A stretch of 64,000 bases of DNA from Methanobrevibacter sp. (GTDB taxonomy: Archaea > Methanobacteriota > Methanobacteria > Methanobacteriales > Methanobacteriaceae): NCBI GenBank assembly GCA_017434525.1, contig JAFRFD010000012.1, positions 62,001-126,000 on the forward strand. The letters are read 5' to 3'. Within the stretch, counting starts at the first letter, position 1. Every line of letters starts with the position of its first letter. A program made the position numbers and the translations under genes. Of the stretch, positions 38,550-47,884 are shown one piece after another. The notes under the pieces are model-generated. The model was not told the origin of the DNA and made no database searches. It worked only from the letters and a program-made list of their open reading frames with translations.

Positions 38550-39323
38550 ATGAGTGATTTAATCAGTAGACAGGCGTTGTGTGAGTATGCATTGAATCAA
38601 AAGGATAAGAGCATTACACCGAATGATATTATGCGATTTCCATCCGCACAGCCAGAAACATATAAAGAGGAACTTAATGAAATAGCAAGTGCTTTATCTG
38701 AGAAGTTTGCTTATATGAATACTTGTCTTAACGAAAGAGACATTATACTTGGCTATTTAGGGGTTAAGCGGAGTTGTGAAATTCATTGCAATACTGACTG
38801 TAAAAATACTAAATGTGAAAGTCACCCCTTATCATCTGCACAGTCAGAGCAGAAGAAAGAGAAGTGGGTAAATGGAGTCTGTAATCAATGTGGAAGTCAC
38901 GCCCCGTATTGGCCGATGGCTTCAACATATTACGAAAGTAATTTCTGCCCGAACTGTGGTGCAGATATGAGAGGAGAAGGAAAAATGACAGATAAAGAAA
39001 AAGCAATCGTCATGGCCTATACTGGCATAGCAATGTTAGTCGGTGACAAGTTTGATATATTTCACCAGTATATTGAAGAAAAAATGGGCAGGCCTATTTG
39101 GTCTCATGAATTAGCCTCTAAAGAAGTGTGGGAAGAAATTAAAGAAGCGACAAAAGAGGACTTTAACAGATTATGTCGAGAAACATCACTTGAAGCAATT
39201 CCGGTTGAGTGGATTAAAGCGAAGGCTTGTAGATTTGATTCACCTGAGGCGAAAGATTTAGTTGAGACATTATGTTTTAGATATGTATTAAATACCTGGA
39301 GAGAAGAAAATGAAACACGGTAA
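38550..39323 (+). CDS. fusion of two prophage-type modules (zinc ribbon plus DUF)
   Basis: 257 residues. N-terminal module MSDLISRQALCEYALNQKD...CPNCGADMRG (residues 1-145) and C-terminal module MTDKEKAIVMAYTGIAMLVG...IWSHELASKEVWEEI (about 146-257) usually occur as separate small proteins in Firmicutes prophages. The junction at 38985 still has GGAGAAGG before an internal ATG, so both a fusion and an internally initiated shorter protein are possible. ATG at 38550 chosen for AGGAG. Confidence 0.7.
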   Translation: MSDLISRQALCEYALNQKDKSITPNDIMRFPSAQPETYKEELNEIASALSEKFAYMNTCLNERDIILGYLGVKRSCEIHCNTDCKNTKCESHPLSSAQSEQKKEKWVNGVCNQCGSHAPYWPMASTYYESNFCPNCGADMRGEGKMTDKEKAIVMAYTGIAMLVGDKFDIFHQYIEEKMGRPIWSHELASKEVWEEIKEATKEDFNRLCRETSLEAIPVEWIKAKACRFDSPEAKDLVETLCFRYVLNTWREENETR

Positions 39324-39558
39324 GTGGCTTGATTGTTCTAATGGATGGATGTGTTCTGTCTGTAAAAATGATTCTAGTAAGGACTCTAATTATTGTCCTC
39401 ATTGTGGAGCAAAGATGGATTTTAAAATAGAGTTTATAGAACCTATACCTGTTGAGTGGTTGTGTAATTACGCTATTAAAACTGATAATACTGATATATT
39501 TTTACCTATGTTTATGGAATGGTTCAGGGAAAAAGAAGATGAGCAAGAAGAAGCATAA
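39310..39558 (+). CDS. zinc-ribbon protein
   Basis: 82 residues. KHGKWLDCSNGWMCSVC and NYCPHCGAKMD form a zinc ribbon typical of small prophage proteins; the C-terminus PIPVEWLCNYA recurs in neighbouring genes (IPVEWIKAKA, IPIVWLEKY), a shared local motif. Confidence 0.75.
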   Translation: MKHGKWLDCSNGWMCSVCKNDSSKDSNYCPHCGAKMDFKIEFIEPIPVEWLCNYAIKTDNTDIFLPMFMEWFREKEDEQEEA

Positions 39559-40126
39559 AAGATATGGAGATGGGTTAAGACACCTAAGTATAAAGACATT
39601 AGAATCGTGGCAGAAAGAACCTGTTGATGGTCCAGGTGATTACTACCTGCAGTGCGAGGTTGAAAAAGTTCTTATACGAAAGAGTCGTAAGTGGAGGAAA
39701 AGGTTAGGTAAATACTATTCAACTCAACCGTGGAAAAGGGAACGTAATTTCCAAAAGAAAGTAAGTGAGCAGAAAAAGAAAAACAGCGAGAAAAGCTTAG
39801 AAGTAAATTACAAATTAAGAACTGTTCAAGTAGAGGTTGAACATGATGCTCGTTTTGGTTCAATGTATGAATACAGAGATGAGTGGTATCCTACCTGTCG
39901 TAACTGTGGTACCAGTATATCAAAAGGTTATCAATACTGTCCTACTTGCGGTTGTGGGTTAATTTGGGTTAAAGCACCACCTCTACCACGTGAAACTCCT
40001 GAGTATGAAGAATACAGAAAAGAACAAGAAAGAAAAAGAGTTGAAGCTTTTAATCAATTCAAACTTTTAATAAAAGAACTAAATGCTTTGCATGAGGATG
40101 GGGGTAATAACAATGAATGAAATTAA
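39539..40126 (+). CDS. basic zinc-ribbon protein (one TGA near the end)
   Basis: 195 residues. Strongly basic first half (KKKHKRYGDGLRHL, KSRKWRKRLGKYY), then zinc ribbon CRNCGTS...YCPTCGCG and a charged helix. TGA at 40118-40120 reads as Trp, ending at TAA two codons later, within the next gene's start. Probably nucleic-acid binding. Confidence 0.7.
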
Positions 40127-40358
40127 ACCTTTTTCACTTAAACCGTGCCCTTTCTGTGGAAGTGAGGTAGCACTTACTATAACTCCTTTATGGGATGGTG
40201 GTCATGGTTATCAGGGATGTTTTGAATATAGTATTTTCTGCAAGAATTGTGGTTGTAGTGTAGGTGGTGCTACTTGTGATAGTGTTTATTTACCTGAACA
40301 GGAGGCCATTGAAAAAGTAGTTAAGGCCTGGAATAAGAGAAAAGAAGATGACCGATAA
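40113..40358 (+). CDS. Lar-like restriction-alleviation family zinc protein
   Basis: 81 residues. LKPCPFCGSEV...IFCKNCGC...EQEAIEKVVKAWNKR matches the Lar family layout: two CxxC knuckles and a terminal A-I-x-x-W-N-x-R. Founding members reduce type I restriction; many phage copies are untested. Overlaps the preceding gene by 14 bases. Confidence 0.8.
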   Translation: MNEIKPFSLKPCPFCGSEVALTITPLWDGGHGYQGCFEYSIFCKNCGCSVGGATCDSVYLPEQEAIEKVVKAWNKRKEDDR

Positions 40359-40686
40359 AGATTTATTAGACCGTGGTTATCATAGATATGACCCGACTGG
40401 ATTACATCACACCGGTATTACTGATTGCTTTCAGAAACGATTTGATGATGAAAAGGGGAAGAAGTACTTCATCGATGTAAATAAGTGGGAAGGTTGGTAT
40501 CACCCAGCTACTAATGGATTCTTTGCTCCGGCTTATGAATATGAGATTACTTTTACTAAGAATGGTGCCCCAATTAGAATGCTATTCTATGCTGATTGGA
40601 CTATTGAAGATGTAGAGTTAGAAGCCGAGAAACTCTGGACTACCATGAGTTATGATTATTATGAGGAGGAAGAAAACGAGAAATAA
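40348..40686 (+). CDS. hypothetical protein
   Basis: 112 residues, strand-rich with many Trp and Tyr residues; coupled to the Lar-like gene. No family recognised. Confidence 0.65.
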   Translation: MTDKDLLDRGYHRYDPTGLHHTGITDCFQKRFDDEKGKKYFIDVNKWEGWYHPATNGFFAPAYEYEITFTKNGAPIRMLFYADWTIEDVELEAEKLWTTMSYDYYEEEENEK

Positions 40687-40687
40687 A

Positions 40688-40987
40688 ATGAATGATTTAA
40701 TTAAGTTTATTCTATTTATAATTTCATTGGTACTATTCATTGCCGGAATAATTATAAATAATGAGACAATGGTTAATTATGGTTACTTATTATCTTTATT
40801 AACACTTTTATTCCTTAATGAAAATCAAATAGAAAAGATTGTGGATTCTCATAAAGGTATTCCATTTATAATTGTAATGATTATATTTTTTATCGGTTGT
40901 GTTTTACATGATAGTAGAATTGTTTGTGCCGCAGGCTCAGCAATTATATTTTTAAACCTGAGATTGGAGAAAGAAAATGAAAGATAA
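40688..40987 (+). CDS. membrane protein
   Basis: 99 residues with three to four hydrophobic segments (LIKFILFIISLVLFIAGIII, YLLSLLTLLFL, IPFIIVMIIFFIGCV). Start at 40688 has GAGGAGGAAG some 20 bases upstream, so the start is uncertain. Function unknown. Confidence 0.65.
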   Translation: MNDLIKFILFIISLVLFIAGIIINNETMVNYGYLLSLLTLLFLNENQIEKIVDSHKGIPFIIVMIIFFIGCVLHDSRIVCAAGSAIIFLNLRLEKENER

Positions 40988-41231
40988 ACTGATTAGCGCA
41001 AATAGCTTATTAGCTACAATTTCTAGTGAGGAAAGGTGGAATGTACCAGATTTTGTGTATGATTCTATTAATAGAGCACTTGAAATAAAGGCTATTCCAA
41101 TTGTTTGGTTGGAGAAATATAGGGACAGTCGTATCAATAGATACGGGCCACTATTTGAAGAGTTTGATACTATGCTTAAACATTGGGAGGAAGAAAATGA
41201 AATTAGTAGACTTAGACAGGAAACCGAATAA
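40977..41231 (+). CDS. hypothetical protein
   Basis: 84 residues, contains the local IPIVWLEKYRDS motif shared with neighbours; GGAGAAAGAAA binding site within the previous gene. Confidence 0.6.
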   Translation: MKDKLISANSLLATISSEERWNVPDFVYDSINRALEIKAIPIVWLEKYRDSRINRYGPLFEEFDTMLKHWEEENEISRLRQETE

Positions 41232-41628
41232 ACAATATTACGTTGTGGCTCAAAAAGCTACTCAAGACGGTGTTTATGGTGCTTTTGTAGTTGATGATAG
41301 ATATTTTTACTCTAGGACAGAGGCTGATAGGTTTGCTTACCCGTTAAACAATATTCTTCCGCGTGACTATACTTATGTAGTTAGTGAACGAGATGAGCCT
41401 GTTGAGAATTACCCTGAAGTAAAAGCTATTCCACGTAAATGGATTGATGATTATTTACAAAAGTATTTAGATATGGCTGGAGAGACAGATGACCCCGACG
41501 TATTTACTTATTGTATTAATAAAATAAACATCATTGGTAATATGTTAGACGACTGGGAACATCCTGAAGGGTTTGAACCGTTGCCAATTGATTTATCATG
41601 GAGGAATGCTCATAAACATGAAAAATAA
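41197..41628 (+). CDS. hypothetical protein
   Basis: 143 residues; ATG at 41197 chosen for GGGAGGAAG. Includes VKAIPRKWIDDYLQKYL, again the local IP-x-x-W motif. No family recognised. Confidence 0.65.
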   Translation: MKLVDLDRKPNKQYYVVAQKATQDGVYGAFVVDDRYFYSRTEADRFAYPLNNILPRDYTYVVSERDEPVENYPEVKAIPRKWIDDYLQKYLDMAGETDDPDVFTYCINKINIIGNMLDDWEHPEGFEPLPIDLSWRNAHKHEK

Positions 41629-41639
41629 AGGAAGAAAAA

Positions 41640-41828
41640 ATGAAAGTAATTTTTAGAATAACAAAAGATATGCCAACAAAGGATAGGCTTGTTTATGCTG
41701 AAAGAATAAGAGATGCTTGGAATAACACTAAAGACCTTAATTGTCTAGTCTGTTTTGGCCGTGATGTTGAAGTATTTGTAGTAGATGATGATAGTGAACC
41801 AATAATTGAGGTAGTTGATGAAGGCTAA
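41640..41828 (+). CDS. small hypothetical protein
   Basis: 62 residues, one strand-helix-strand unit (MKVIFRITKDMPTKDRLVY). AAGGAAG upstream. No family recognised. Confidence 0.6.
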   Translation: MKVIFRITKDMPTKDRLVYAERIRDAWNNTKDLNCLVCFGRDVEVFVVDDDSEPIIEVVDEG

Positions 41829-42060
41829 ATTAGAAGATTATACTGGAAAGAAAATTGAAAAACCGTTAGAAGCCATTAAAGAAAAATGTTTAGACTGTTC
41901 AGTGTATGATGAAAAAGAAGTTAAGCTATGCTCATGCACTGGCTGTCCTTTGTGGCCTTTTAGATTTGGGACAAACCCATATCATCGTAAACGTGAGTTA
42001 ACAGAAGAACAACGTAAGGCTGCAGCCGAGAGGATTAGCAATGTCAGGAAAAAAGGATAG
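41818..42060 (+). CDS. cysteine-rich phage protein
   Basis: 80 residues. CLDCSVYDEKEVKLC, CSCTGCPLWPFRFGTNP is a well-known small phage protein signature (four to six cysteines and CPLWPFR). Likely zinc-binding. Role unknown. Confidence 0.75.
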   Translation: MKAKLEDYTGKKIEKPLEAIKEKCLDCSVYDEKEVKLCSCTGCPLWPFRFGTNPYHRKRELTEEQRKAAAERISNVRKKG

Positions 42061-42418
42061 AGTAAAAGATAGTGATAGAACTTCAATCCTAGTACCTGAT
42101 TTTAAGCATTGCTATGTTTGTGGTACTGACAGAGATATTCACCTACATGAAGTTTTCTACGGCTCAGCTAATAGGAAGAAATCAAAAGAGGATGGTTGTG
42201 TAGTACCTTTATGCGGAATACATCACAACCTATCAAGTCAAGGAATACATTATAATAAAACTTTAGATGAAAATGTAAAAAAGCAAACAGAAAAGATTTG
42301 GATTAAAACGTATTGTGACGACAGTTTGTCCAATGAAGAAAAGATAGAACAGTTCATCAGGAGATACGGAATCAACTATTTAGAGGAGGACGAATTAAAT
42401 GAAAGACGAACTGTATAA
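42041..42418 (+). CDS. HNH-type zinc protein, putative nuclease
   Basis: 125 residues. CYVCGTDRDIHLHEVFYGSA and CVVPLCGIHHNLSSQGIHYN give an HNH-like zinc centre found in Firmicutes prophages. Catalytic activity is inferred. AGCAATG start inside the previous gene. Confidence 0.7.
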   Translation: MSGKKDRVKDSDRTSILVPDFKHCYVCGTDRDIHLHEVFYGSANRKKSKEDGCVVPLCGIHHNLSSQGIHYNKTLDENVKKQTEKIWIKTYCDDSLSNEEKIEQFIRRYGINYLEEDELNERRTV

Positions 42419-42680
42419 ATTAAAACAGAAGAAGAAGAGAGCTGAGCAACAGCGTAGAAGGAGAAAGAATTACCGAGAGTCATTGAAGACCGATGATTAT
42501 GTAGTATTAATTACAGGTGAAGATTCTAAGTACCCTTGTGCCTACTGTACTCATTATTGTGGCTTTTTAACTCTTAATCTAGCAAGGCTTCATAAATGTG
42601 AATGTAAAAATAAAGGCCAATGTTGCCCGCATTATCACAAAGATGTACAGAAATATTTGGTGCAGGATGAAGCTGTATAA
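42399..42680 (+). CDS. basic cysteine-rich hypothetical protein
   Basis: 93 residues, highly basic N-terminus (KLKQKKKRAEQQRRRRKNYR), then cysteine/histidine clusters (CAYCTHYCG, CECKNKGQCCPHYH). Probably binds zinc and nucleic acid. Confidence 0.7.
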   Translation: MKDELYKLKQKKKRAEQQRRRRKNYRESLKTDDYVVLITGEDSKYPCAYCTHYCGFLTLNLARLHKCECKNKGQCCPHYHKDVQKYLVQDEAV

Positions 42681-42706
42681 TATAATGTTGAAGGAGAAAT
42701 AGTGCT

Positions 42707-43354
42707 ATGAAAGTTTACTTAGCCGGCTCAATTTTCTATTACGGTGATGAATTACGTAATAAAGAATGGGCTACAAAAATCAGGAATCAATTTCCAGGGA
42801 TTGATTTGTACTCACCTATCGAGAACACAGAAATAAATGGTGTTGAAGGGAAGAAGAAGTTTGCTGGTTCAAAACTCATCGCTAATGGTGATAATCAGAG
42901 ACTTGATAACACTGATATTTTAGTTGCTTGTATTGATGGTGATGTTTTACCTAGTGGAACCTGTGCTGAAATTGGTGTCATGCGTGAAAAGATTCGCAGA
43001 GGTGACCATAAGTATATTGTTGGTATCTGTACTGATAACCGTGAATGTTCTAGAACTCATAGCTTAGAAAAGGACCAGGGTGCAGCTGCCGATATTTGCG
43101 AACAGCAGTATTCTTACCAGAACTTATATGTCGTAGGTTTGATTAAGGAATCAGGTGTACTAGTTAGTAACATTGATGACGCAATTAAGTTTATGAAGAA
43201 AGTTGCTCCTGAGTTCATGCAGGAATATGTTGATGACCCTGTAGAATCAGTTTGAAAAAATGAAGAAGTTTGGCAACATCTTGCCGAAGATGAAGAGTTC
43301 TGGAACGCGAAAGAATATGTTGAAAGTTTAAGAAGAGAGGAAATAAATGGATAA
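42707..43354 (+). CDS. nucleoside 2-deoxyribosyltransferase-like protein (one TGA)
   Basis: 215 residues with TGA at 43253-43255 read as Trp (VESVWKNEEVWQHL); it otherwise loses its last 33 residues. MKVYLAGSIFYYGDELRNKEW, DNTDILVACIDGDVLPSGTCAEIGVM match the deoxyribosyltransferase family, where D and E residues act in glycosyl transfer between bases. Fits the purine/pyrimidine salvage genes downstream. AAGGAGAAAT binding site. Confidence 0.8.
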
Positions 43355-44594
43355 CCTAATTTATCGAATTGAGGATTCTCCAAAGAGTTTGAAAGAATAT
43401 CTGTTATACGGTGCTCAGCAGTGTCTTTCAATTCTTACAGCCACAATTCTTATTTCCACTATTTGTGGAACTAACGTTGCTGCAGGATTTGTTGGTGCTG
43501 GTGTAGCAACATTAACATTCTTAGTATTAACAGGGTTCAAGGCCCCATTATTCTTTAGTAATAGTGGGTCAACATGTGCTGCTGTTATTACTGCTTTAAT
43601 TATTGGCCATGACTATACAGGTGTTATTCTTGGTGGTATTACTATTTGTGTCATGAATACAATAGCTGCATTAATTACCAAGAAGGTTGGAAGTTCATGA
43701 GTTAACCGACTATTACCGCCTGTTGTATCAGGAACTATTGTTACAATTATTGGCTTGAATTTAGCTGGCTTCTGTGCTACTTATGTGGGCATGGGGATTA
43801 CAGGTGAATTAGTTAGGGTTATTGTGGCCTTTATTACAATGTTTGCTACAATCGTAACAATGCATTACGCAAAGGGAATGATGAAAACATTACCATTCTT
43901 GGTAGGTGCTTTAGTTGGTTACGTAACTTCATTATTGTTTGGTATTGTGGAGTTTGATACAATCAGTGAGTTTAAGCTATTTATGCTACCTGACTTTGCA
44001 TTCTTCCACGTAAACTTTAAGGAGTTTGATTGGGCTACATTACCTACTATTCTTATTACGTTTGGTGCTGTTAACCTAGCCAACTTAGGTGAACATATTT
44101 CTGACGTTTTAGCAGTTAGTACAGTTGCTGGAGAAGATTTAACTAAGAAGGTTGGTTTACATAAAACATTCTTCGGTGATGGTGTCGCTGACTTAATTGG
44201 TACGGTTATCGGTGGTCAGCCTACAACTACTTATTCAGAATCACTATCAACCATTGCAGTATCAAGAGTAGCATCAACTAAAGTAATTGCTGTTGCTGCT
44301 GTCATGACAATTCTATTAGGCTTCTTTGGTCCTTTACAGTATTTCATTATCAGTATTCCGGATTGTGTATTTGGTGGCATTGCTTTAGTAGCTTATGGTA
44401 TGATTGCTTCTAGCGGGGTAAAGATTTTAACTACTGTTGACTATTCAAGACAGAAGAATGTTATTATTACTGCTACAATGTTAACCGTTGGTGTTTCAGG
44501 TGTAGCATTCCATATTGACCAGTTTGCTTTAGGTAGTATCGCTTTGGCTATGGTTACTGGTTTAATTATAAACTTAGTGTTAAAAGATAATTAA
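43347..44594 (+). CDS. uraA: uracil permease (NCS2 family), one TGA
   Basis: 415 residues, about 14 membrane segments. The TGA at 43698-43700 (codon 118, SSWVNRLLPPVVSG) falls where relatives such as Bacillus PyrP have Trp (KWLN...PP), which independently supports TGA as Trp. Family motifs: FKAPLFFSNSGS near residue 70, GLNLAGFCA, NLANLGEHISD and GGQPTTTYSE. It would import uracil with protons. GAGAGG upstream. Phage-borne nucleobase permeases are rare. Confidence 0.9.
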
Positions 44595-44627
44595 TGTATA
44601 TTATTTTTTCAGGAAGGAAATACTTAA

Positions 44628-45989
44628 ATGAGTCTCTTAAAAAAATTATTTAAGCTCGATGAGAATGGTACGACCGTTCTTAAAGAGGTCCTTGCTGGTG
44701 TTACAACTTTCTCAACGATGTGTTATATCATCGTAGTTAACCCAGCAACGTTAGCCGGCTTTGGTGAAGCTGGAGCTATGTTTATCGCTACTATCTTAGC
44801 GTCAGCCGTTAGTACACTACTTATTGGTTTGATTGCTAACATTCCGTATGCTGCAGCTCCTGGCTTAGGATTAAACAACACTGCCGCTAACATTCTAGCC
44901 GGTTATACCGCTTACTTAGTTGGTCTAAGTCCACAGGGGATTATCGCTGTTGTCTTACTTTCAGGTTTAATTAACGTACTCATTACAGTTACAAACATTA
45001 GAAAGTATATTATCAAGTCAATCCCTGAATATTTACAGAACGCTATTGCTGGTGGTATCGGAATGTTCATTATCTATATTTCATTATGTAATATTGGATT
45101 AGTACATTTCAATTTTGGTATTCCGGCAATTAATACATCCATCCCCTGGCAGACATTGGTCGTATTCCTGGTTGGTTTATTATTAACCGTATTCTTATTG
45201 CTCAAGAAGGTTAATGGTGCTATTATTATCGGTATTATCGTTGCTACACTTTTAGGTTTACCTCTTGGTGTTACCAACTTCTCAACAAGTTATAATTTGG
45301 CTGAAGCTTTTACTGCTTATAAGAATTGGTTTGGTACTCCTATTACACAGGGTTTCCCTGAATTATTTAGTGATGTAAAGAACATTATTCCTACTTTAAT
45401 TGGTATCTTATCATTCTCACTGTCTGATATTTTTGATACTATTGGTACTTTCGTTGGTACAGGTAAGGTAAGTGGTATCTTTACACAGGAAGATATTGAT
45501 AATATGGGTACTGGTCACGGCTTCAATTCAAAAATGGACAAGGCATTATTTGCCGATGCTATCGCTACTCCTATCGGTGCTCTGTTAGGAACATCATCAA
45601 CTACAACCTATGTTGAATCAGCTGCAGGTATCGGTGCTGGTGGTAAAACTGGTTTAGTATCAGTAGTTGTATCACTTTGCTTTTTGCTAAGTTTACCGCT
45701 AGCTTCATTTGTTAGTGGTATTCCATCAGCTGCAACAGCCCCAGCATTATTCATTGTTGGTGTTATGATGATGGCTTCACTCAGGGAAATCCGTTGGGAT
45801 GATTTAGAAGAAGCTATTCCGGCTATGTGTGCTAGTGTGCCTATGGCTTTGACCTATGGTATTACAAACGGTATTATGCTTGGGTTCTGGGCATATACAT
45901 TCGTTAAGTTATGTCGTGGTAAATTGAGGGAAGTTCACCCAATCATTCTAGTGAGTGACCTACTGTTTATCATTAACTACTTAATCTAA
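44628..45989 (+). CDS. guanine/hypoxanthine permease (NCS2, AzgA/PbuG-like)
   Basis: 453 residues. EVLAGVTTFSTMCYIIVVNP and PGLGLNN near the N-terminus, FSLSDIFDTIGTFVG and GTSSTTTYVESAAGIGAGGKTG are characteristic of AzgA/PbuG purine permeases. About 14 membrane helices. AGGAAGG binding site. With the Apt-like enzyme it could import and activate purine bases. Confidence 0.9.
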   Translation: MSLLKKLFKLDENGTTVLKEVLAGVTTFSTMCYIIVVNPATLAGFGEAGAMFIATILASAVSTLLIGLIANIPYAAAPGLGLNNTAANILAGYTAYLVGLSPQGIIAVVLLSGLINVLITVTNIRKYIIKSIPEYLQNAIAGGIGMFIIYISLCNIGLVHFNFGIPAINTSIPWQTLVVFLVGLLLTVFLLLKKVNGAIIIGIIVATLLGLPLGVTNFSTSYNLAEAFTAYKNWFGTPITQGFPELFSDVKNIIPTLIGILSFSLSDIFDTIGTFVGTGKVSGIFTQEDIDNMGTGHGFNSKMDKALFADAIATPIGALLGTSSTTTYVESAAGIGAGGKTGLVSVVVSLCFLLSLPLASFVSGIPSAATAPALFIVGVMMMASLREIRWDDLEEAIPAMCASVPMALTYGITNGIMLGFWAYTFVKLCRGKLREVHPIILVSDLLFIINYLI

Positions 45990-46017
45990 AGGTTAGTTTA
46001 CATACTAACCTTTTTTA
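45989..46017 (+). terminator. terminator overlapping the next promoter
   Basis: AAGGTTAGT-TTACAT-ACTAACCTTTTTT; the -35 box is in its loop. Confidence 0.8.
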
Positions 46018-46025
46018 TTTATAAT
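45997..46025 (+). promoter_or_regulatory. promoter inside terminator
   Basis: TTTACA (45997-46002), 17-base spacer, TATAAT (46020-46025). Confidence 0.78.
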
Positions 46026-46053
46026 AATAATGTAGATAAGGAAGGTATTAAAT

Positions 46054-46299
46054 ATGGTTATAGCTAGAGAACATCGTGGTGGATTAAAGGAAAGTATGGA
46101 AACAGCCAGAACCTTTGAAACAAAAGAAGATATGATTAAATACTATACTGACATGTGGTCTGAGTGGGAAGGTAAAAAGGTAAAGATTACTGTAAGTGAT
46201 GTTATTACCTATGATAACCGTATTGGTTGGAATACTAGATATATTTTATGCGACGGAAGTGCTGTCGGAATGTGCGATTTAGATTATAAAGGAAATTAA
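46054..46299 (+). CDS. small hypothetical protein
   Basis: 81 residues, strand-rich (KKVKITVSDVITYDNRIGW). AAGGAAGG upstream. No family recognised. Confidence 0.65.
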   Translation: MVIAREHRGGLKESMETARTFETKEDMIKYYTDMWSEWEGKKVKITVSDVITYDNRIGWNTRYILCDGSAVGMCDLDYKGN

Positions 46300-46313
46300 T
46301 AAAAAAAAAAATG

Positions 46314-46337
46314 TTAAATGAGTAAAACTCATTTTTC
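46314..46337 (+). terminator. intrinsic terminator
   Basis: AAATGAGT-AAA-ACTCATTTTTC, preceded by a run of A residues, so it may work in both directions. Confidence 0.75.
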
Positions 46338-46373
46338 TATGTATATTTTAATAAAGAGAAAAAGAGGACGTTA

Positions 46374-47396
46374 ATGAGTAATTTAGAAAAAGCATTAAGT
46401 GAAATTAATAAGAGATTTGGAAAGAACTCAGTTATTGTTTTGGGAGACCAAAACCCTAACAAGGTTAACTGTATATCAACAGGTTCACTACAATTAGATA
46501 AAGCTCTAGGTGGTGGAATAGCCAAGGGACGTATCACTGAGATTTATGGTGTTGAAGGTGCAGGAAAAACATCACTATGTTTACAGGTAGTATCACAATC
46601 ACAGTTTGCCAATGATGCTGTTGCCTATGTAGATGTTGAGAATGCTGTTGACTTAAACTATGCCAAAACTTTAGGTGTTAATGTTTCTACTTTAATCTTC
46701 TCTCAGCCAAGTTCAGCTGAACAGGCTTTAGATATTGTAGAAGCATTGGTTAAATCAAATGAAGTTGGATTAATTATTATTGACTCCGTTGCTGCCCTCG
46801 CTCCACAAGCAGAACTTGATGGTGAGATGGGAGATGCAACAATTGGTTTGACGGCTAGACTTATGGGTAAGGCCCTTCGAAAAATCACGGCTGCTGTAAA
46901 TCAAACAAATTGTGCGGTAGTATTCATTAATCAGCTACGTTCTAATATTGGTGGTTATGGTAACCCTGATACAACTCCTGGTGGTAGAGCTCTTAAGTAT
47001 GCTGCTTCCCAGCGTATTGAGATGAGAAAGACTACTGCCATTAAAGAAGGACCAGATGTTGTCGGTAATATGGTTAAGATTAAAGTTACTAAAAACAAAA
47101 TTGCTCCGCCTATGCAGGTAGTTGAATTACCTTTAATCTTTGGAAAAGGATTTAGCCCTGAAAATGAAGTTATTGATTTAGCCATTGATTTTGATATTAT
47201 TCAGAAATCAGGTGCATGGTTCAATACACATGATGGTACAAGGCTTCAGGGAAAGGCCGCAGTTAAGAGTTATTACGAAGCTAATCCTAATTTAATGGAA
47301 GCTTTAACTAAGATGGTTAAAGATAGATTAGCTGGTGAAGAAATCAAACAGGATTATGAAATTGACCCTGATACTGGAGAGGTAATTTTAGAGTAA
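46374..47396 (+). CDS. recA: RecA recombinase
   Basis: 340 residues. P-loop GVEGAGKTS (usual bacterial form GPESSGKT), VAYVDVENAVD, IIIDSVAALAPQAE and VFINQLRSNIGGYG with loop 2. Nearer to bacterial RecA than to T4 UvsX. Works with the SbcCD pair in recombination-dependent replication. AAAGAGGACGTT is the nearest upstream purine-rich stretch. Confidence 0.93.
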   Translation: MSNLEKALSEINKRFGKNSVIVLGDQNPNKVNCISTGSLQLDKALGGGIAKGRITEIYGVEGAGKTSLCLQVVSQSQFANDAVAYVDVENAVDLNYAKTLGVNVSTLIFSQPSSAEQALDIVEALVKSNEVGLIIIDSVAALAPQAELDGEMGDATIGLTARLMGKALRKITAAVNQTNCAVVFINQLRSNIGGYGNPDTTPGGRALKYAASQRIEMRKTTAIKEGPDVVGNMVKIKVTKNKIAPPMQVVELPLIFGKGFSPENEVIDLAIDFDIIQKSGAWFNTHDGTRLQGKAAVKSYYEANPNLMEALTKMVKDRLAGEEIKQDYEIDPDTGEVILE

Positions 47397-47884
47397 TGAC
47401 AACAGGATTCTATGCCGGGAAGTTTTTCCCTATGCATAAAGGTCATCTTTACTGCATTGACACCGCCGCTAAACAATGTGATGAAGTAACCGTCATCTTG
47501 TTTATAAATGGTGATGATGAATTAAAATACTTTAGAGAAAATGGGCATGATGACCCAATGTTGGAAGTTGAGCCAAGAATAAAAAAGGCTCAAGAAATAT
47601 GTAATTTATATCCTAACGTTAAGTTTGGTGTTATTGATTGTTTACCGCTTAAATTACCTGAGGGGACAGAGGACTGGGATGCTGAGACTCCAGAAGTGAG
47701 AAAGTTTGTACCTCACATGGACTATGTATATTCTAGTGAACCGAGCTATGATGATTATTTTCAACGAGCTTACCCAGAGGCAACACATATATTAGTAGAC
47801 GTAGAAAGAAAAAATTACCCAATAAGTAGTACTCTTATTAGAGCTATGGAAATATTAGAGGAGAAAGAAAAATGGATGGTTTAG
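47396..47884 (+). CDS. NMN adenylyltransferase-like nucleotidyltransferase (NadR type)
   Basis: 162 residues. GFYAGKFFPMHKGHLYCIDTA is the (H/T)xGH nucleotide-binding motif of cytidylyltransferase-like enzymes, and ISSTLIRA near the end is the ISxTxxR motif. Layout matches the NadR adenylyltransferase domain. Placed directly before PnuC, so it probably makes NAD from imported nicotinamide riboside/NMN. TAATG coupling to recA. Confidence 0.85.
   Translation: MTTGFYAGKFFPMHKGHLYCIDTAAKQCDEVTVILFINGDDELKYFRENGHDDPMLEVEPRIKKAQEICNLYPNVKFGVIDCLPLKLPEGTEDWDAETPEVRKFVPHMDYVYSSEPSYDDYFQRAYPEATHILVDVERKNYPISSTLIRAMEILEEKEKWMV

Noticed and set aside
43231..43720. Frameshift or pseudogene in the deoxyribosyltransferase and uracil permease genes
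   Set aside because: Frame is preserved; the breaks are TGA codons at Trp positions, so the genes are intact under code 4.
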